A DNA stretch of 64,000 nucleotides from JAANXG01 sp963731035 (GCA_963731035.1 CAVSUY010000026.1:1-64000), one strand, 5' to 3'; positions 16,422-25,671 are shown, counted from the first letter of the stretch. The notes: generated by a model from the sequence alone, not told the origin. Made by a program: numbers and translations.

Positions 16422-16614
16422 GGATCCTCGGTCTCTGCATCGGCAGCGGGACTGCGATAAAATACCCTCCGCGACCCACGGCCCTTCACCGTCCGTCGAG
16501 GCGAGTCGCGCGCCGGCGCCCACGGAGCGGCGGTTTTCTCTCAAGGACCGGCGTCGGCCACTATCCACACCGGTGCTTGAATTTCAACTCTAAGAGCGGC
16601 GAAAAGCGAACGCA

Positions 16615-17802
16615 ATGAACATACCACTGACAAAACGTGTCAATGCCATCAAGCCTTCCCCCACCCTCGCGGTGACGAGCCGGGCCCGCGAGCTGCGCGA
16701 GCAGGGCAAGGACGTTATCGGGCTGGGGGCCGGAGAGCCGGACTTCGATACCCCGGAGCACATCAAGCAGGCGGCCATCGACGCCATTCACGCGGGTCAG
16801 ACCAAGTACACCGCGGTCGACGGTACCCCGGAGCTGAAAAAGGCCATTATCGAGAAATTCCGGCGGGACAACGATCTCGAGTACAAGCCGGACCAGATCC
16901 TGGTCTCCTCCGGCGCCAAGCACAGTCTGTTCAACCTGTTCGTGTCCCTGGTCGAAGAAGGCTCGGAAGTGATTATACCCGCCCCCTACTGGGTCTCGTA
17001 TCCCGACATGGTGACCCTGTTGGGCGGCAGGCCCGTAATTGTCAAGGCGGGAGCGGACCAGCATTTCAAGATCACGCCCGACCAGCTCGAGGCCGCCATC
17101 ACCGACAAAACCCGGCTGCTGGTGGTGAACAGCCCCAGCAATCCCACAGGGGTGATGTACTCCGAAGCCGAGCTGGAGGGACTGGCCGAGGTGCTGCGCC
17201 GGCATCCCCAGGTGTTCGTGGCCAGCGACGACATCTACGAGCATATTCAGTGGACCCATCCGAGGTTTCTCAACCTGGTGAACGTGGCGCCGGATCTGTA
17301 CGACCGATCGGTGGTCGTCAACGGCGTATCAAAGGTATACGCCATGACCGGCTGGCGCATCGGCTATGCCGCCGGTCCCAAGGAACTGATCGCGGCGATG
17401 AAGAAGGTGCAGTCGCAGAGCACCTCCAATGCTGCTTCCATCTCGCAGGCGGCTTCCGTGGCCGCCTTGTCCGGGGACCAGTCCTGCGTCGCCGACATGG
17501 TGATCGAATTCGAAAAGCGCGGCGATCACGTGGTGAAGCGTCTGAACAAGCTCAAGGGCGTACACGCCCTGCCCTCCGATGGCACGTTCTACAGCTTTCC
17601 GGATTGCTCCGCGGTGATCGAGGCGACCGACGGCGTGAAGGACGACGTGGAGTTGGGGTCATACCTGCTGGACCACGCCGAGGTCGCTTTGGTACCGGGT
17701 TCCGCCTTCGGCCTTCCCGGCCATCTGCGCCTGTCCTACGCCACGGACATGGACACCCTCGACAAGGCCCTGGACCGCCTGGAACGGGTCATCGGCGTGT
17801 AA
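16615..17802 (+). CDS. pyridoxal-phosphate-dependent aspartate aminotransferase (class I, Ib type)
   Basis: The 395-residue fold-type I aminotransferase most likely interconverts aspartate and oxaloacetate; prephenate activity is known in relatives. Seen: LGAGEPDFDTPEHI near the N-terminus, NSPSNPTG at about 172-179, and SKVYAMTGWRIGY with the PLP Lys240. The C-terminal Arg for carboxylate binding fits LRLSYA. It is divergent from uvrB and has a weak ribosome-binding site. Confidence 0.93.
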   Translation: MNIPLTKRVNAIKPSPTLAVTSRARELREQGKDVIGLGAGEPDFDTPEHIKQAAIDAIHAGQTKYTAVDGTPELKKAIIEKFRRDNDLEYKPDQILVSSGAKHSLFNLFVSLVEEGSEVIIPAPYWVSYPDMVTLLGGRPVIVKAGADQHFKITPDQLEAAITDKTRLLVVNSPSNPTGVMYSEAELEGLAEVLRRHPQVFVASDDIYEHIQWTHPRFLNLVNVAPDLYDRSVVVNGVSKVYAMTGWRIGYAAGPKELIAAMKKVQSQSTSNAASISQAASVAALSGDQSCVADMVIEFEKRGDHVVKRLNKLKGVHALPSDGTFYSFPDCSAVIEATDGVKDDVELGSYLLDHAEVALVPGSAFGLPGHLRLSYATDMDTLDKALDRLERVIGV

Positions 17803-18026
17803 GCGGCGGCAGTTCGCTCCCGACGTTCCGACCCACTTCCTGCCTCCCTGTAGGTCGGCAGTCGTCCCGACCGGCGTGAGTGCGGTCGCAAACCTCGATA
17901 TCGGCGCGGCAGTTGTCCCGACAAGGGCATTCGGGCAGCGGCACTCACCTGAACGGGTGATGCCATTCTCAGGCAGCCTCCTTAAGCTGCCGCTCGAGGA
18001 TAAGGCAACGGCAAGGAGGTCGATTC

Positions 18027-18590
18027 ATGTCCCGGACGGACCTCGGGACGAGCCCGAGAAGAGGAAGTGCGTTTTCCTTGGTAGAGGTAATGGTGGCGCT
18101 GGCAGTCGCGGGTGTGCTGCTGGCCGCGGCCGCACCGGGCTTCATGGCCATGGTCTACAACGACCGCATCAGCGCCGAAATCAACGGCCTGCTGGCCGAT
18201 GTCGACCTCGCGCGCCTCGAGGCCATCAAGCGCAACCGGGACGTGGTGTTGTGCCGTTCGAGCGACGGCCGCCATTGCAGCCGCAGCACCGGGCCGAACG
18301 CCGACTGGAGCTCGGGGTGGATCATCTACGTCAATTCCGACGGCGACACGAAGCGGGATCCCGAAGAGCCGCTGCTGCAGGTGCGCTCCGCCCTGCCCCA
18401 GGGGATGAGCCTTCGTTTCAACCAATGGTGGCGCGTGATCTATCACCCCAACGGCGGTGCCCGCAACGGGAGCTTCACGCTTTGCGACTTCCGAGGATCG
18501 AAACACGCCCGGGCGCTGATTCTGTACTACACCGGCCGACCCAGGGTGTCGGACAAGCGCCCCGGCAGTCATCCACTGGACTGCGGCTGA
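18027..18590 (+). CDS. GspH/FimT-family minor pseudopilin
   Basis: The 187-residue protein has a short basic leader followed by a type IV pilin-like N-terminus (SAFSLVEVMVALAVAGVLLAAAAPGF). The Glu is at position +5 after the putative prepilin peptidase site, although the residue before the cleavage point appears to be Ala rather than Gly. The C-terminal GspH domain contains two Cys-bearing segments (VVLCRSSDGRHC, FTLCDF). AAGGAGG seven bases upstream fixes the start. Minor pilins prime type IV pilus or type II secretion assembly. No partner pilin genes are next to it, so it is an orphan here. Confidence 0.85.
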   Translation: MSRTDLGTSPRRGSAFSLVEVMVALAVAGVLLAAAAPGFMAMVYNDRISAEINGLLADVDLARLEAIKRNRDVVLCRSSDGRHCSRSTGPNADWSSGWIIYVNSDGDTKRDPEEPLLQVRSALPQGMSLRFNQWWRVIYHPNGGARNGSFTLCDFRGSKHARALILYYTGRPRVSDKRPGSHPLDCG

Positions 18591-18659
18591 GGCTGCTGGG
18601 CAGCCCTCGAACTCTCCAGGCGGCCGCTGCCAACCTCAGGCCCGGCCGAACCCCAAAAC

Positions 18660-18692
18660 CACGGATTGTAGGAGCGGCTTCAGCCGCGATAG
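18660..18692. repeat. single GTAGGAGCGGCTT-type REP element
   Basis: GATTGTAGGAGCGGCTTCAGCC-type palindromic element, one copy, upstream of tRNA-Asn. The same motif builds the arrays at 37.3 and 43.3 kb. Confidence 0.7.
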
Positions 18693-18801
18693 CCGCTGCA
18701 AGCGCTCCCCCCGCGAAACCGCACCTCCCTGGTCCACGGTGCCACGCCGATCGGAACCTTGACCGGAGGTGCCCGGTTCATTAGCATCCGCTTCCTCTTC
18801 T

Positions 18802-18877
18802 TCCCCGGTAGCTCAGTTGGTAGAGCAGGTGGCTGTTAACCACCTTGTCGGCGGTTCGAGTCCGTCCCGGGGAGCCA
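18802..18877 (+). tRNA. tRNA-Asn (anticodon GTT)
   Basis: A 76-nt cloverleaf: acceptor TCCCCGG pairs with CCGGGGA, followed by discriminator G and an encoded CCA. The D arm is GCTC...GAGC, the anticodon stem GGTGG/CCACC encloses loop CTGTTAA (anticodon GTT), and the T arm is GGCGG-TTCGAGT-CCGTC. All stems form, with one G-U pair. Confidence 0.96.
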
Positions 18878-19007
18878 GGTTTCTCAATCACTTACGATCA
18901 CTTCCCCGACTTGGGTGCGAAGCGATTGTTCTCCGGGGTTCCAGGGTCAAGCGGCTATGCCCCTCCCAGGAACGCTCCCAGGAACGCTCCCAGGGACGGG
19001 GCGCCGG

Positions 19008-19439
19008 CTATTTCGTGCGCACTACTTTCACGCTGTCATCCGCCAGGCTATCGTCGATATAGCCGATCGCGTTGGGGTGCTCGGCGATGTACTTCTTGAC
19101 CTGGCTGCCATTCGCAACTTCCGGCGGCGGCTGGCCCCGGCCGGTGAAAATGATCTTGGACCAATAGGCCTTGACCTGCGCAGCCGACCAACCGGAGAAC
19201 TCACGGTAGAACTCGTCACGTCTCCTCGAACCTTCGACCTGGTCGACGGCCACGGCCGGCCGGCCATCGGGAAATTCATGCACCTTGCCCAGAAAAATGT
19301 CCACGATGTCGGGCTTGCTGAGGGTGGTCACCGGGTTCTTGGCCGAAACGACCGCAACCATGTCGGCCACCGCCCCGTTGACCGGCAGGCTCAGTGCCAG
19401 GCCAATGAGCGTCAATCCAATGCGGTTCATCATTCGCAT
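19008..19439 (-). CDS. small periplasmic phosphate-binding-like protein
   Basis: The 143-residue protein has a signal peptide (RIGLTLIGLALSLPVNGAVA) and a shortened PstS-like fold: VAVVSAKNPVTTLSKPDIVDIFLGK, then FYREFSGWSAAQVKAYWSKIIFTGRG, then HPNAIGYIDDS. Such short forms occur next to porins and lack the second lobe of full PstS proteins. Phosphate or another oxyanion is a guess by family. It lies eight bases downstream of the porin gene on the same strand. The exact start (Met1, Met3 or Met4) is unclear. Confidence 0.8.
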   Translation of the reverse strand: MRMMNRIGLTLIGLALSLPVNGAVADMVAVVSAKNPVTTLSKPDIVDIFLGKVHEFPDGRPAVAVDQVEGSRRRDEFYREFSGWSAAQVKAYWSKIIFTGRGQPPPEVANGSQVKKYIAEHPNAIGYIDDSLADDSVKVVRTK

Positions 19440-19447
19440 GGGCAGGA

Positions 19448-20693
19448 TCAGAACACGAAATCGACCGACACGCTGATCACGTTGACCGTGCCGCCCGTTT
19501 GAAATCCCGGCTGGAGGTTGGCCAATACGCCGGACGAGCCGGCGCCGATGCGGGTGTGATCATATTGCAGTTTGAGGGCGGCGTTACGCAGGACATCCCA
19601 GCGCGCGCCGATGGACACGGTATTCTGAACCGGTTTCGTGCTCAAGAGCGAATTGAGGGCGGCGTTGAGACCGGCGGCAGTGCCTGCCAGAGAAGGAGGT
19701 ACGGCGGACAGGTTCAAACCGGGGTCGGAGAGATTGTCCGCCGTCACCCGGGCATAGGAGAGGTAGGGCGTGAACTTCCCAAGGCGATAACCACCACTGG
19801 CATACCAGCCGGTTCCGCTGCCATAGAGGGAATGGGAATCTACGTTGCCCCACTCAGTCATCACGAACCACTGGCCAGGATCGTATGCGGCCCCGACGGT
19901 AAATACAGGGAAAGACTTGTTGTCGAGGTCGTACTTGTCTGCGAGTGCGATGCCTTCCGGCCCAAACTGCCTGAACCCATCAAAGAGGGGTTTAACGGAG
20001 TCCAGGGTCACGCGGGCCGATTGATACGCAACGTGTACGGTTGCGGCGTGATATTCGGCCGTATAGGACAGGCTCCACGCCTGCCTCCCTTTGATTGTGC
20101 CGCCGCCCGGTAGCGTGATCTCGGCACTGCCGTAATTGGCCTGCAAAACTGTTCGTGATGTCTCCAGAGCGTAAGCGGTATCGAGCGTCCACCCCGTTGA
20201 TGTTGCTGGCAGGCACCAGATGATACACCTCCAACGGCGGACGGACCCACGGATAGGTATAAGCCACTTTGCGGGTATCGGAGCGCAGGAAGGTCGGTAG
20301 CAAGGTGCGACCGGCGCGCACACTGAAACCCGGCGTGACCTGATACTTCACATTCGCCCACTCCACATGGGGCCGGTAGGTGTCGTCGTAATTCTGCTCC
20401 GATATGACTTGTAAAACGGCCGAGAGCTGTGAACTGAAATCGGCAGTGACCTGCCCGCCGATCAGGCTGTCGACGTCGGCGCTCCAGGTGTGTGTATAGC
20501 CGGCGCCGTTGGGCTTCAAAATGCTGGAGGTGAAGTCAGCCTGTTGTTCGCTGGAGTGGACCAGGCCCACGGTACCGAAACCGCTGAATGACAACACCGG
20601 GGCCGCCGGCTCCGCGGCATGAGCGCTGGCCGCGGACAGTGCCATGGCCAGCATGGCGATACAGGTCAGTGTGTAGGACGGCCGTGCAGTCAT
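19448..20693 (-). pseudogene. outer-membrane porin-like protein, frameshifted
   Basis: The N-terminal frame begins with a signal peptide (CIAMLAMALSAASAHA) and beta-barrel sequence such as FSGFGTVGLVHSSEQQ and WANVKYQVTPGFSVRAGR. The C-terminal frame continues with barrel strands ending SVSVDFVF, with the terminal Phe expected for BAM recognition. The switch lies at the T-run 20143-20146 (minus strand TTTT): removing one T gives NSLQANYGSA and one continuous barrel of about 414 residues. AAGGAG five bases before ATG 20693 sets the start. It is either a true null allele or a base-call error. It probably forms an uptake pore for the binding protein encoded next. Confidence 0.8.
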
Positions 20694-20784
20694 GCGTACT
20701 CCTTGTTTGGATGGGGCCGTCGCGGCCTGTAACACCGCGCCGTAACCGACGATTGAAGTATCCCGACCGTCCGTATATACCGTC

Positions 20785-20800
20785 TGTGCGGTAGCGTACA
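20785..20800. promoter_or_regulatory. imperfect TGTGCG-N4-CGTACA palindrome upstream of the porin gene
   Basis: One mismatch from the perfect palindromes at 8540 and 14158, 92 bp from the porin start codon. It could be a weaker site for the same regulator. Confidence 0.3.
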
Positions 20801-20826
20801 CAAGAATGGCCAGTATAGGAAGCCTG

Positions 20827-20905
20827 GGAGCCTGTCCGAGTAATCGTTCTACTACTGCGAAAGCGGGAGAGCGGTCCATGCGTAAAGATTGCTCGGACAG
20901 GCTCC
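20827..20905. mobile_element. 79-bp inverted-repeat (MITE-like) element
   Basis: Terminal arms of 19 nt (20827-20845 and 20887-20905) are complementary at 18 of 19 positions and begin GGAGCCTGTCCGAG. The 41-bp interior has no coding capacity. No clear target-site duplication was seen. A non-autonomous transposon relic is the simplest reading. Confidence 0.5.
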
Positions 20906-21294
20906 TAGCCCCCATTTTCCGCGCTGGTCAACGGGAACGCACCCACGCGCTGATTCAGCACCATAGCGGCACTTGGTCAAGCTGCTATTCCCCCCGGAGG
21001 TCCCGTCTGACAGCAACGTTCAGCCGATGAACTGTGGCTTATCCTTCCTATCCGTTGCCGACGCCGATCTTAGTCATGGTGCGGGCACCCGGCCTGGTGG
21101 ATGAGATCGGTCTCGATAGCCAGGTAGACGATGGCCAGCACCCGGCGCACGAACTCGGGCACTTGCGAACAGGAACCGGAGCTGAAAGGGAGTCTCAGCC
21201 CACGCTGGCGCGTGAACAGTTGGGTCGAGAGGGATGTATAGCGGACCCACAATGCCTTGAGGGGTTTAGACGAGGTCGATCACTCCATGGGAGA

Positions 21295-21933
21295 TCAGTT
21301 TATATTCCAGCTCATCGTGATCCTTGGTCGAGTTCCATTGTAGGGATGCACAAAGTGCACAAGCGGCCCGGGAAACAGAAGCATCATGCCGTCGTGCAGG
21401 TGGACGGAGAGTGTGCGGGTTACGCAACCTTCCTCCACGTTGCAGCAGTAGTCGATGCGAGGATCCGTGAATACCAGCTTGCCCGAATAATGGTTTTGTT
21501 CATAGTCGGGATCGCCCAAGTCCAGACAATACAATACGCTGGCTGTTGTCCGGGGGTGGCCGTGGGGCGTCAGATAACTGCCTTTTGTATAGATCGAAGC
21601 CCAGCTCAAGTCGACCTTGGCATCAGATTTCTTGGTCGCCTCGACGAAGAACGACAAGGCACGCTGGTTGACGAGCTTCGCTTCGGGCAAGTCCCACAGA
21701 TCAACGCGCCGCACTTTGCTGCCGCCGGTCGGCATTTGATGCGTAAACTCGGGATCTCGCCCCAACTCGAGAATATATTCGATCAATGTCTGGCGAAACG
21801 CCTGCGCATCCTCAAAGTGCGTCCCTACTATTGTGGGGCTTTCACAAAACACCTCCACTTCCTGGTCCGCGGGCCAGACATTCAGCTCTCCGGATGCTGC
21901 CCGCTCTGTGGTTTCCTGGGCCTCGATAGTCAT
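21295..21933 (-). CDS. putative 2OG-Fe(II) oxygenase (TIGR02466-like)
   Basis: The 212-residue protein resembles the putative 2OG-Fe(II) oxygenase family. It has SYLTPHGHPRTTASVLYCL with candidate iron His residues, GKLVFTDPR, and LLFPGPLVHFVHPYNGTRPRI with the distal His and the Arg that would bind 2-oxoglutarate, ending ITMSWNIN. Members probably hydroxylate small molecules or peptides; the substrate is unknown. The start MTIEAQETTERAAS at 21933 is preferred because the upstream codons look non-coding. The divergent Tat-exported protein gene lies 390 bp away. Confidence 0.72.
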   Translation of the reverse strand: MTIEAQETTERAASGELNVWPADQEVEVFCESPTIVGTHFEDAQAFRQTLIEYILELGRDPEFTHQMPTGGSKVRRVDLWDLPEAKLVNQRALSFFVEATKKSDAKVDLSWASIYTKGSYLTPHGHPRTTASVLYCLDLGDPDYEQNHYSGKLVFTDPRIDYCCNVEEGCVTRTLSVHLHDGMMLLFPGPLVHFVHPYNGTRPRITMSWNIN

Positions 21934-22322
21934 AACGGGGGCTCTCGTTCGCGTGTTTCCCGTCGATGATAGCCCGTCCCAGCGAATACCGCCATATCGA
22001 CCCCAATGGCGCGGTGCTCCCTGCCACTCGCCGGACGCTGCATCCCGGGCAGGGTCTGATACGGCAACAAGAACCAACAAAAGCTACAGAAATCCAGCAA
22101 AAGCAACAAAACGGAACGGAGACCTGATCCCCCGGTCCCTTTCCCCCACTATTTTCGCCTCCAAATCGGGAACAGTGCCCGGATTGCCCGTTCAGTGGCA
22201 TTGGGCTATCATCCAAAATCCTTCTCTCCAGTTCTGTCGGTACAGAGAGAGGGCCGCCATTCCGGAGGGCGGCATTGCGGAGTTTCAGTATGTCGAATAT
22301 ATACTGATCGGGGGAGACACCG
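21934..22322. other. intergenic region between divergent genes
   Basis: About 390 bp that should hold both promoters. A hairpin GCCGCC...GGGCGGC lies at about 22254-22274. No gene is visible. Confidence 0.4.
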
Positions 22323-22922
22323 ATGCCAGACAAGCAATCGAAGAAGAAGCTGGACAGCCGACGAAGGCTCCTGAGCACGCTTACTTTCACTGGAGGGGTC
22401 GCGGCCACGCTGAAAAGCCTGCCCGGCGACTGGAAGCTGCCCATCGTTGATTCCGTCGTGCTGCCGGCGCACGCACAAACCAGTTTTCCCGCCACCTGCA
22501 GCATTCCTTTCAGTCTTACCTTCTCCGGAACCCCTCGAGGGGCCCCGGGTTTAGTCAATATCTACGACGGCACGCAAAGCGCCGGAGGTCCTTTCAGAGG
22601 AGACTGTACGACCGCCGGATTTGCTTTCAACGAGCTTCCGCTGGTCGTGACAATCACCGACGCGGGAGGAGGCCTGTACCGGATCAACTACAACCTGGAT
22701 TCCGGTTTGTACGTTTTTGAATTTGTTGGCGCTCCGACTGAAGTCATGACTCTCATGATGGGTTTGGAGGAATTCGATCACACCGTTAATAGAGACTTCA
22801 CCGTCAGTGGTTTCCCCGCCCACGAAACCACCCATTACAGCTTTACAATCGATCCGGGCGACGGCACGCTCGCCGGTTTGATAGACGGAATTGTGCTGGT
22901 GAACGAAGCGGCTGGTCCGTAG
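22323..22922 (+). CDS. Tat-exported protein of unknown function with WxxPxVxSVVLPAHAQT leader motif
   Basis: The 199-residue protein begins with a basic stretch and a twin-arginine-like signal (SRRRLLSTLTFTGGVAAT). It is followed by a segment reading WKLPIVDSVVLPAHAQT, then two or three beta-rich blocks with a few Cys residues (CSIPF, DCTTAG). The start has GGGGAG upstream. The leader suggests export in a folded state. No enzymatic motif is visible. It lies upstream of the polysaccharide O-acetylation pair on the same strand. Confidence 0.65.
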   Translation: MPDKQSKKKLDSRRRLLSTLTFTGGVAATLKSLPGDWKLPIVDSVVLPAHAQTSFPATCSIPFSLTFSGTPRGAPGLVNIYDGTQSAGGPFRGDCTTAGFAFNELPLVVTITDAGGGLYRINYNLDSGLYVFEFVGAPTEVMTLMMGLEEFDHTVNRDFTVSGFPAHETTHYSFTIDPGDGTLAGLIDGIVLVNEAAGP

Positions 22923-22994
22923 CGCACCCGGCTGGCGCGAATGAGCCATGCACCGGGTTTATAATCCCGGCTGCATCAGCACGGGACCCGCTTC

Positions 22995-24431
22995 TTGGTT
23001 TTTTCGAGCCCTGTTTTCATGTTCCTGTTTCTGCCGGCCATTCTGGCCGGTTATTTTTTGCTGCCGGGGCTGCGGGCTCGGAACCTCGTGCTGCTGGCGG
23101 GGAGCCTGTTCTTCTATGCCTGGGGAGAGCTGCAATACCTGTTGATCCTGCTGGTATCGATCGCCGCCAATACCTGGTTCGGCACCCGTATCAGCCGCAG
23201 CGAGGGATCATCGCGGCGCTGGAACCTGGCGGTTGCGGTGGCCGTGAACCTGGGGCTGCTCGGGTATTTCAAGTACGCCAATTTCGTCGTCGCCAACGTC
23301 AATGCGCTGCTCGACGCCATGGGCGCACCGTCCATGGCCCACGAGCCGGTCCACCTGCCCCTCGGCATCTCGTTCTTCACGTTCCAGGCCATTTCCTACA
23401 TCGTCGACGTCTATCGCCGGGACGCGGAGGTGCAGGAGAGCTTTCTGGACCTGGCGCTGTATATCAGCCTGTTCCCGCAGCTCATCGCCGGACCCATCGT
23501 CCGCTACGGCTTTATCGCCGATCAACTCACCGACCGGACCGCCCGCCTGGACGATGTGGCCGCCGGAGTCCGACGGTTCACGATCGGGCTGGCCAAGAAA
23601 GTCCTGATCGCCAACACCGTGGGCGAGGCGGCGGATCAGATCTTCGACCACCAGCCGGAGCAGCTCGACCTGGCCCTCGCCTGGCTCGGGGTGCTCTGCT
23701 ACGGCCTGCAGATCTACTTTGATTTCTCCGGCTATTCCGATATGGCGATCGGCCTGGGACGGATGTTCGGCTTCCATTTTCCGGAGAATTTCCGGACCCC
23801 TTACGCTTCCCGGTCGCTGCGCGAATTCTGGAGGCGCTGGCACATCACACTATCCACCTGGTTCCGCGACTACGTCTACATACCGCTCGGCGGGAACCGG
23901 AGGCGCCCGCTGCGGGTGCGCTTCAATCTGTTGTTGGTGTTCTTCCTCACCGGTTTGTGGCACGGAGCGAGCTGGAACTTCGTGATCTGGGGCCTGTTTC
24001 ACGGCGCCTTTCTCGCTCTCGAACGGACCCGCTTCGGCACATTTCTCGGCCGCTTGCCGAACCTGCTCCAACACCTGTATCTATTGCTGGTGGTGGGCGT
24101 TGCCTGGGTCTTCTTCCGCTCCCCGGACCTGGGACAGGCTGTCGGTTATCTGACGGCGATGACGGGCCTTTCCGGCCACGCGCTGGACGGCTATGTCTAC
24201 TCGCTGCTGACCCCCAGACTGCTTGCCTCGCTCGCCGCGGGAATCCTCTTCAGTTTCCCGTGGTGGGAGAAGATGAAGGCCGGCCCCGACGTGGAGATAC
24301 CCGGCCACGGATGGTCATTGTCGCAAACCGCCGTCGTGGCACGGGACGTGGGTTGGGTGCTCCTGTTTGCCGGCTGTCTGTTTGCCGTGGCGGGTCAGTC
24401 GTTCGATCCTTTCATCTACTTCCGTTTCTAG
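22995..24431 (+). CDS. MBOAT-family membrane O-acyltransferase (AlgI-like)
   Basis: The 478-residue polytopic protein belongs to the AlgI-type MBOAT acyltransferases that move acetyl groups across the inner membrane for polysaccharide acetylation. Seen: the family start MVFSSPVFMFLFLP, GISFFTFQAISYIVDVY, QLIAGPIVR, REFWRRWHITLSTWFRDYVYIPLGG (His283) and GLWHGASWNFVIWG with the essential-type His323. The TTG start is chosen because it reproduces the family N-terminus. Two bases separate it from the AlgX-like gene, so they form an operon. Confidence 0.9.
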   Translation: MVFSSPVFMFLFLPAILAGYFLLPGLRARNLVLLAGSLFFYAWGELQYLLILLVSIAANTWFGTRISRSEGSSRRWNLAVAVAVNLGLLGYFKYANFVVANVNALLDAMGAPSMAHEPVHLPLGISFFTFQAISYIVDVYRRDAEVQESFLDLALYISLFPQLIAGPIVRYGFIADQLTDRTARLDDVAAGVRRFTIGLAKKVLIANTVGEAADQIFDHQPEQLDLALAWLGVLCYGLQIYFDFSGYSDMAIGLGRMFGFHFPENFRTPYASRSLREFWRRWHITLSTWFRDYVYIPLGGNRRRPLRVRFNLLLVFFLTGLWHGASWNFVIWGLFHGAFLALERTRFGTFLGRLPNLLQHLYLLLVVGVAWVFFRSPDLGQAVGYLTAMTGLSGHALDGYVYSLLTPRLLASLAAGILFSFPWWEKMKAGPDVEIPGHGWSLSQTAVVARDVGWVLLFAGCLFAVAGQSFDPFIYFRF

Positions 24432-24433
24432 TC

Positions 24434-25579
24434 GTGCGGTTTCACGGGCTCGCCAACGCATTCGTGATCGTCTTGTTCGCGGCGGGGATTGGCCTGCCGT
24501 TCGTCCAACAGGCCCTCGATATTCTGCCGCCCGTCCGCGTGGTGGACAACCGGGCCCTGACAGCGTTTCCGCCTCTACGGGGAACTATCGACGACGTCAC
24601 CGCTTTCCCTCACCGTTTCCAGGACTGGTACGCGGACCACATGGGCCTGCGGGGTAGGCTCGTATCCGGCTACCGCTGGCTCACGGATCGGCTTCTACGC
24701 AGTCCGGACAAGGTCGTTGTCGGTCGCGACGGCTGGTTGTACCTGCGCAAAGGGGTGGAAGAGAACGTGGACACGGCACCCTTGATGCGGGACTGGTGCG
24801 GACGATTCGCATTCTCCGACAGTCAACTGAATCAATGGGTCGAGGCAATCACTGCGAACCGGGACCGGCTCGCCGCGCGGGGCATCGACTACCTTTTCGT
24901 GGTGCCCCCCAACAAGCTTACGGTGCTGCCCGGGCATTTGCCGGCTCGATTCACATGCCAACACGGCGCGACCCGGCTGGACCAGCTCAAACAGGCGCTG
25001 GCACGCCGCAGCGGCATCGAGTTGGTGGATTTCCGTACGACGCTGAGACGCGCTGCAGGGGCCGGTGTTCCCATCTGGCCCCGCACTGACACCCATTGGA
25101 ACGCGCGGGGGATCACCGCCGCCTATCCGTTGCTGGCGGCGCGGATCCGGAGTCTGCTGCCGTCGGCCCGCCGCATCGGATCATTCGAAGTCCGGCGGCG
25201 CGGGAAAAAGACTCTCGGCGACCTCGGTCGCATGATCGCGCTTCCCGGCCTCAAACCCGATGCCAGCTGGTCCGTACGACCGGACCGGGCGCTAAGCCAT
25301 TCCGTGCCGACGCCCTTTCCGCGGCAGACGGACAGATATGGCCGCAGGAGCCACGCCCGGGCCATCGACGACGCCGCGCTCCCCACAGCGCTGGTACTGC
25401 ACGATTCGTTCTTCGAGACCGACATGAACCGCTTCCTGGCGGAGGGCTTTGCGCGCTCCGTGTTCGTTTTCTATGCCCGACCGGACATCGACTGGCGCCT
25501 GGTGACCAAGGCGCAGCCTGATATCGTGATCCAGGAAATGGTCGAGCGAAATCTTCTACATCCGTTCTTTCCGCGCTGA
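24434..25579 (+). CDS. AlgJ/AlgX-like SGNH-type polysaccharide O-acetyltransferase
   Basis: The 381-residue protein with an N-terminal membrane anchor (about residues 7-24) is the periplasmic partner of the MBOAT protein. Seen: the conserved GRDGWLYL block, RTDTHWN with Asp219/His221, and VLHDSFFE with candidate nucleophile Ser325, together forming the AlgX/AlgJ catalytic triad. It probably acetylates the exported polysaccharide. The GTG start follows the MBOAT stop by two bases; upstream codons in the same frame lie inside the MBOAT gene. Confidence 0.85.
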   Translation: MRFHGLANAFVIVLFAAGIGLPFVQQALDILPPVRVVDNRALTAFPPLRGTIDDVTAFPHRFQDWYADHMGLRGRLVSGYRWLTDRLLRSPDKVVVGRDGWLYLRKGVEENVDTAPLMRDWCGRFAFSDSQLNQWVEAITANRDRLAARGIDYLFVVPPNKLTVLPGHLPARFTCQHGATRLDQLKQALARRSGIELVDFRTTLRRAAGAGVPIWPRTDTHWNARGITAAYPLLAARIRSLLPSARRIGSFEVRRRGKKTLGDLGRMIALPGLKPDASWSVRPDRALSHSVPTPFPRQTDRYGRRSHARAIDDAALPTALVLHDSFFETDMNRFLAEGFARSVFVFYARPDIDWRLVTKAQPDIVIQEMVERNLLHPFFPR

Positions 25580-25671
25580 ACCTGGTCGTGATTCAGGTAT
25601 TGAGGCGGGGGATTTAGTAACGTACTGTGGCACACTGAAATCAACAACCGCCTGCGGTTGCCGGAGCTTGC

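Larger units (their letters stand above)
20694..21294. other. 600-bp region without a convincing gene
   Basis: It contains the probable porin promoter, an imperfect TGTGCG-N4-CGTACA palindrome and a 79-bp inverted-repeat element. A 60-codon minus-strand frame at 21070-21252 shows no recognisable features and is not called. Confidence 0.5.

Noticed and set aside
14997..16460. Long plus-strand open frame opposite uvrB
   Set aside because: No domain character; the minus strand encodes intact UvrB.
21070..21252. 60-codon minus-strand frame between oxygenase and porin
   Set aside because: No motif, no ribosome-binding site and no operon context that would support it.
23957..24433. N-terminal extension of the AlgX-like protein
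   Set aside because: The extension lies wholly inside the MBOAT gene in another frame; a GTG start follows the MBOAT stop.
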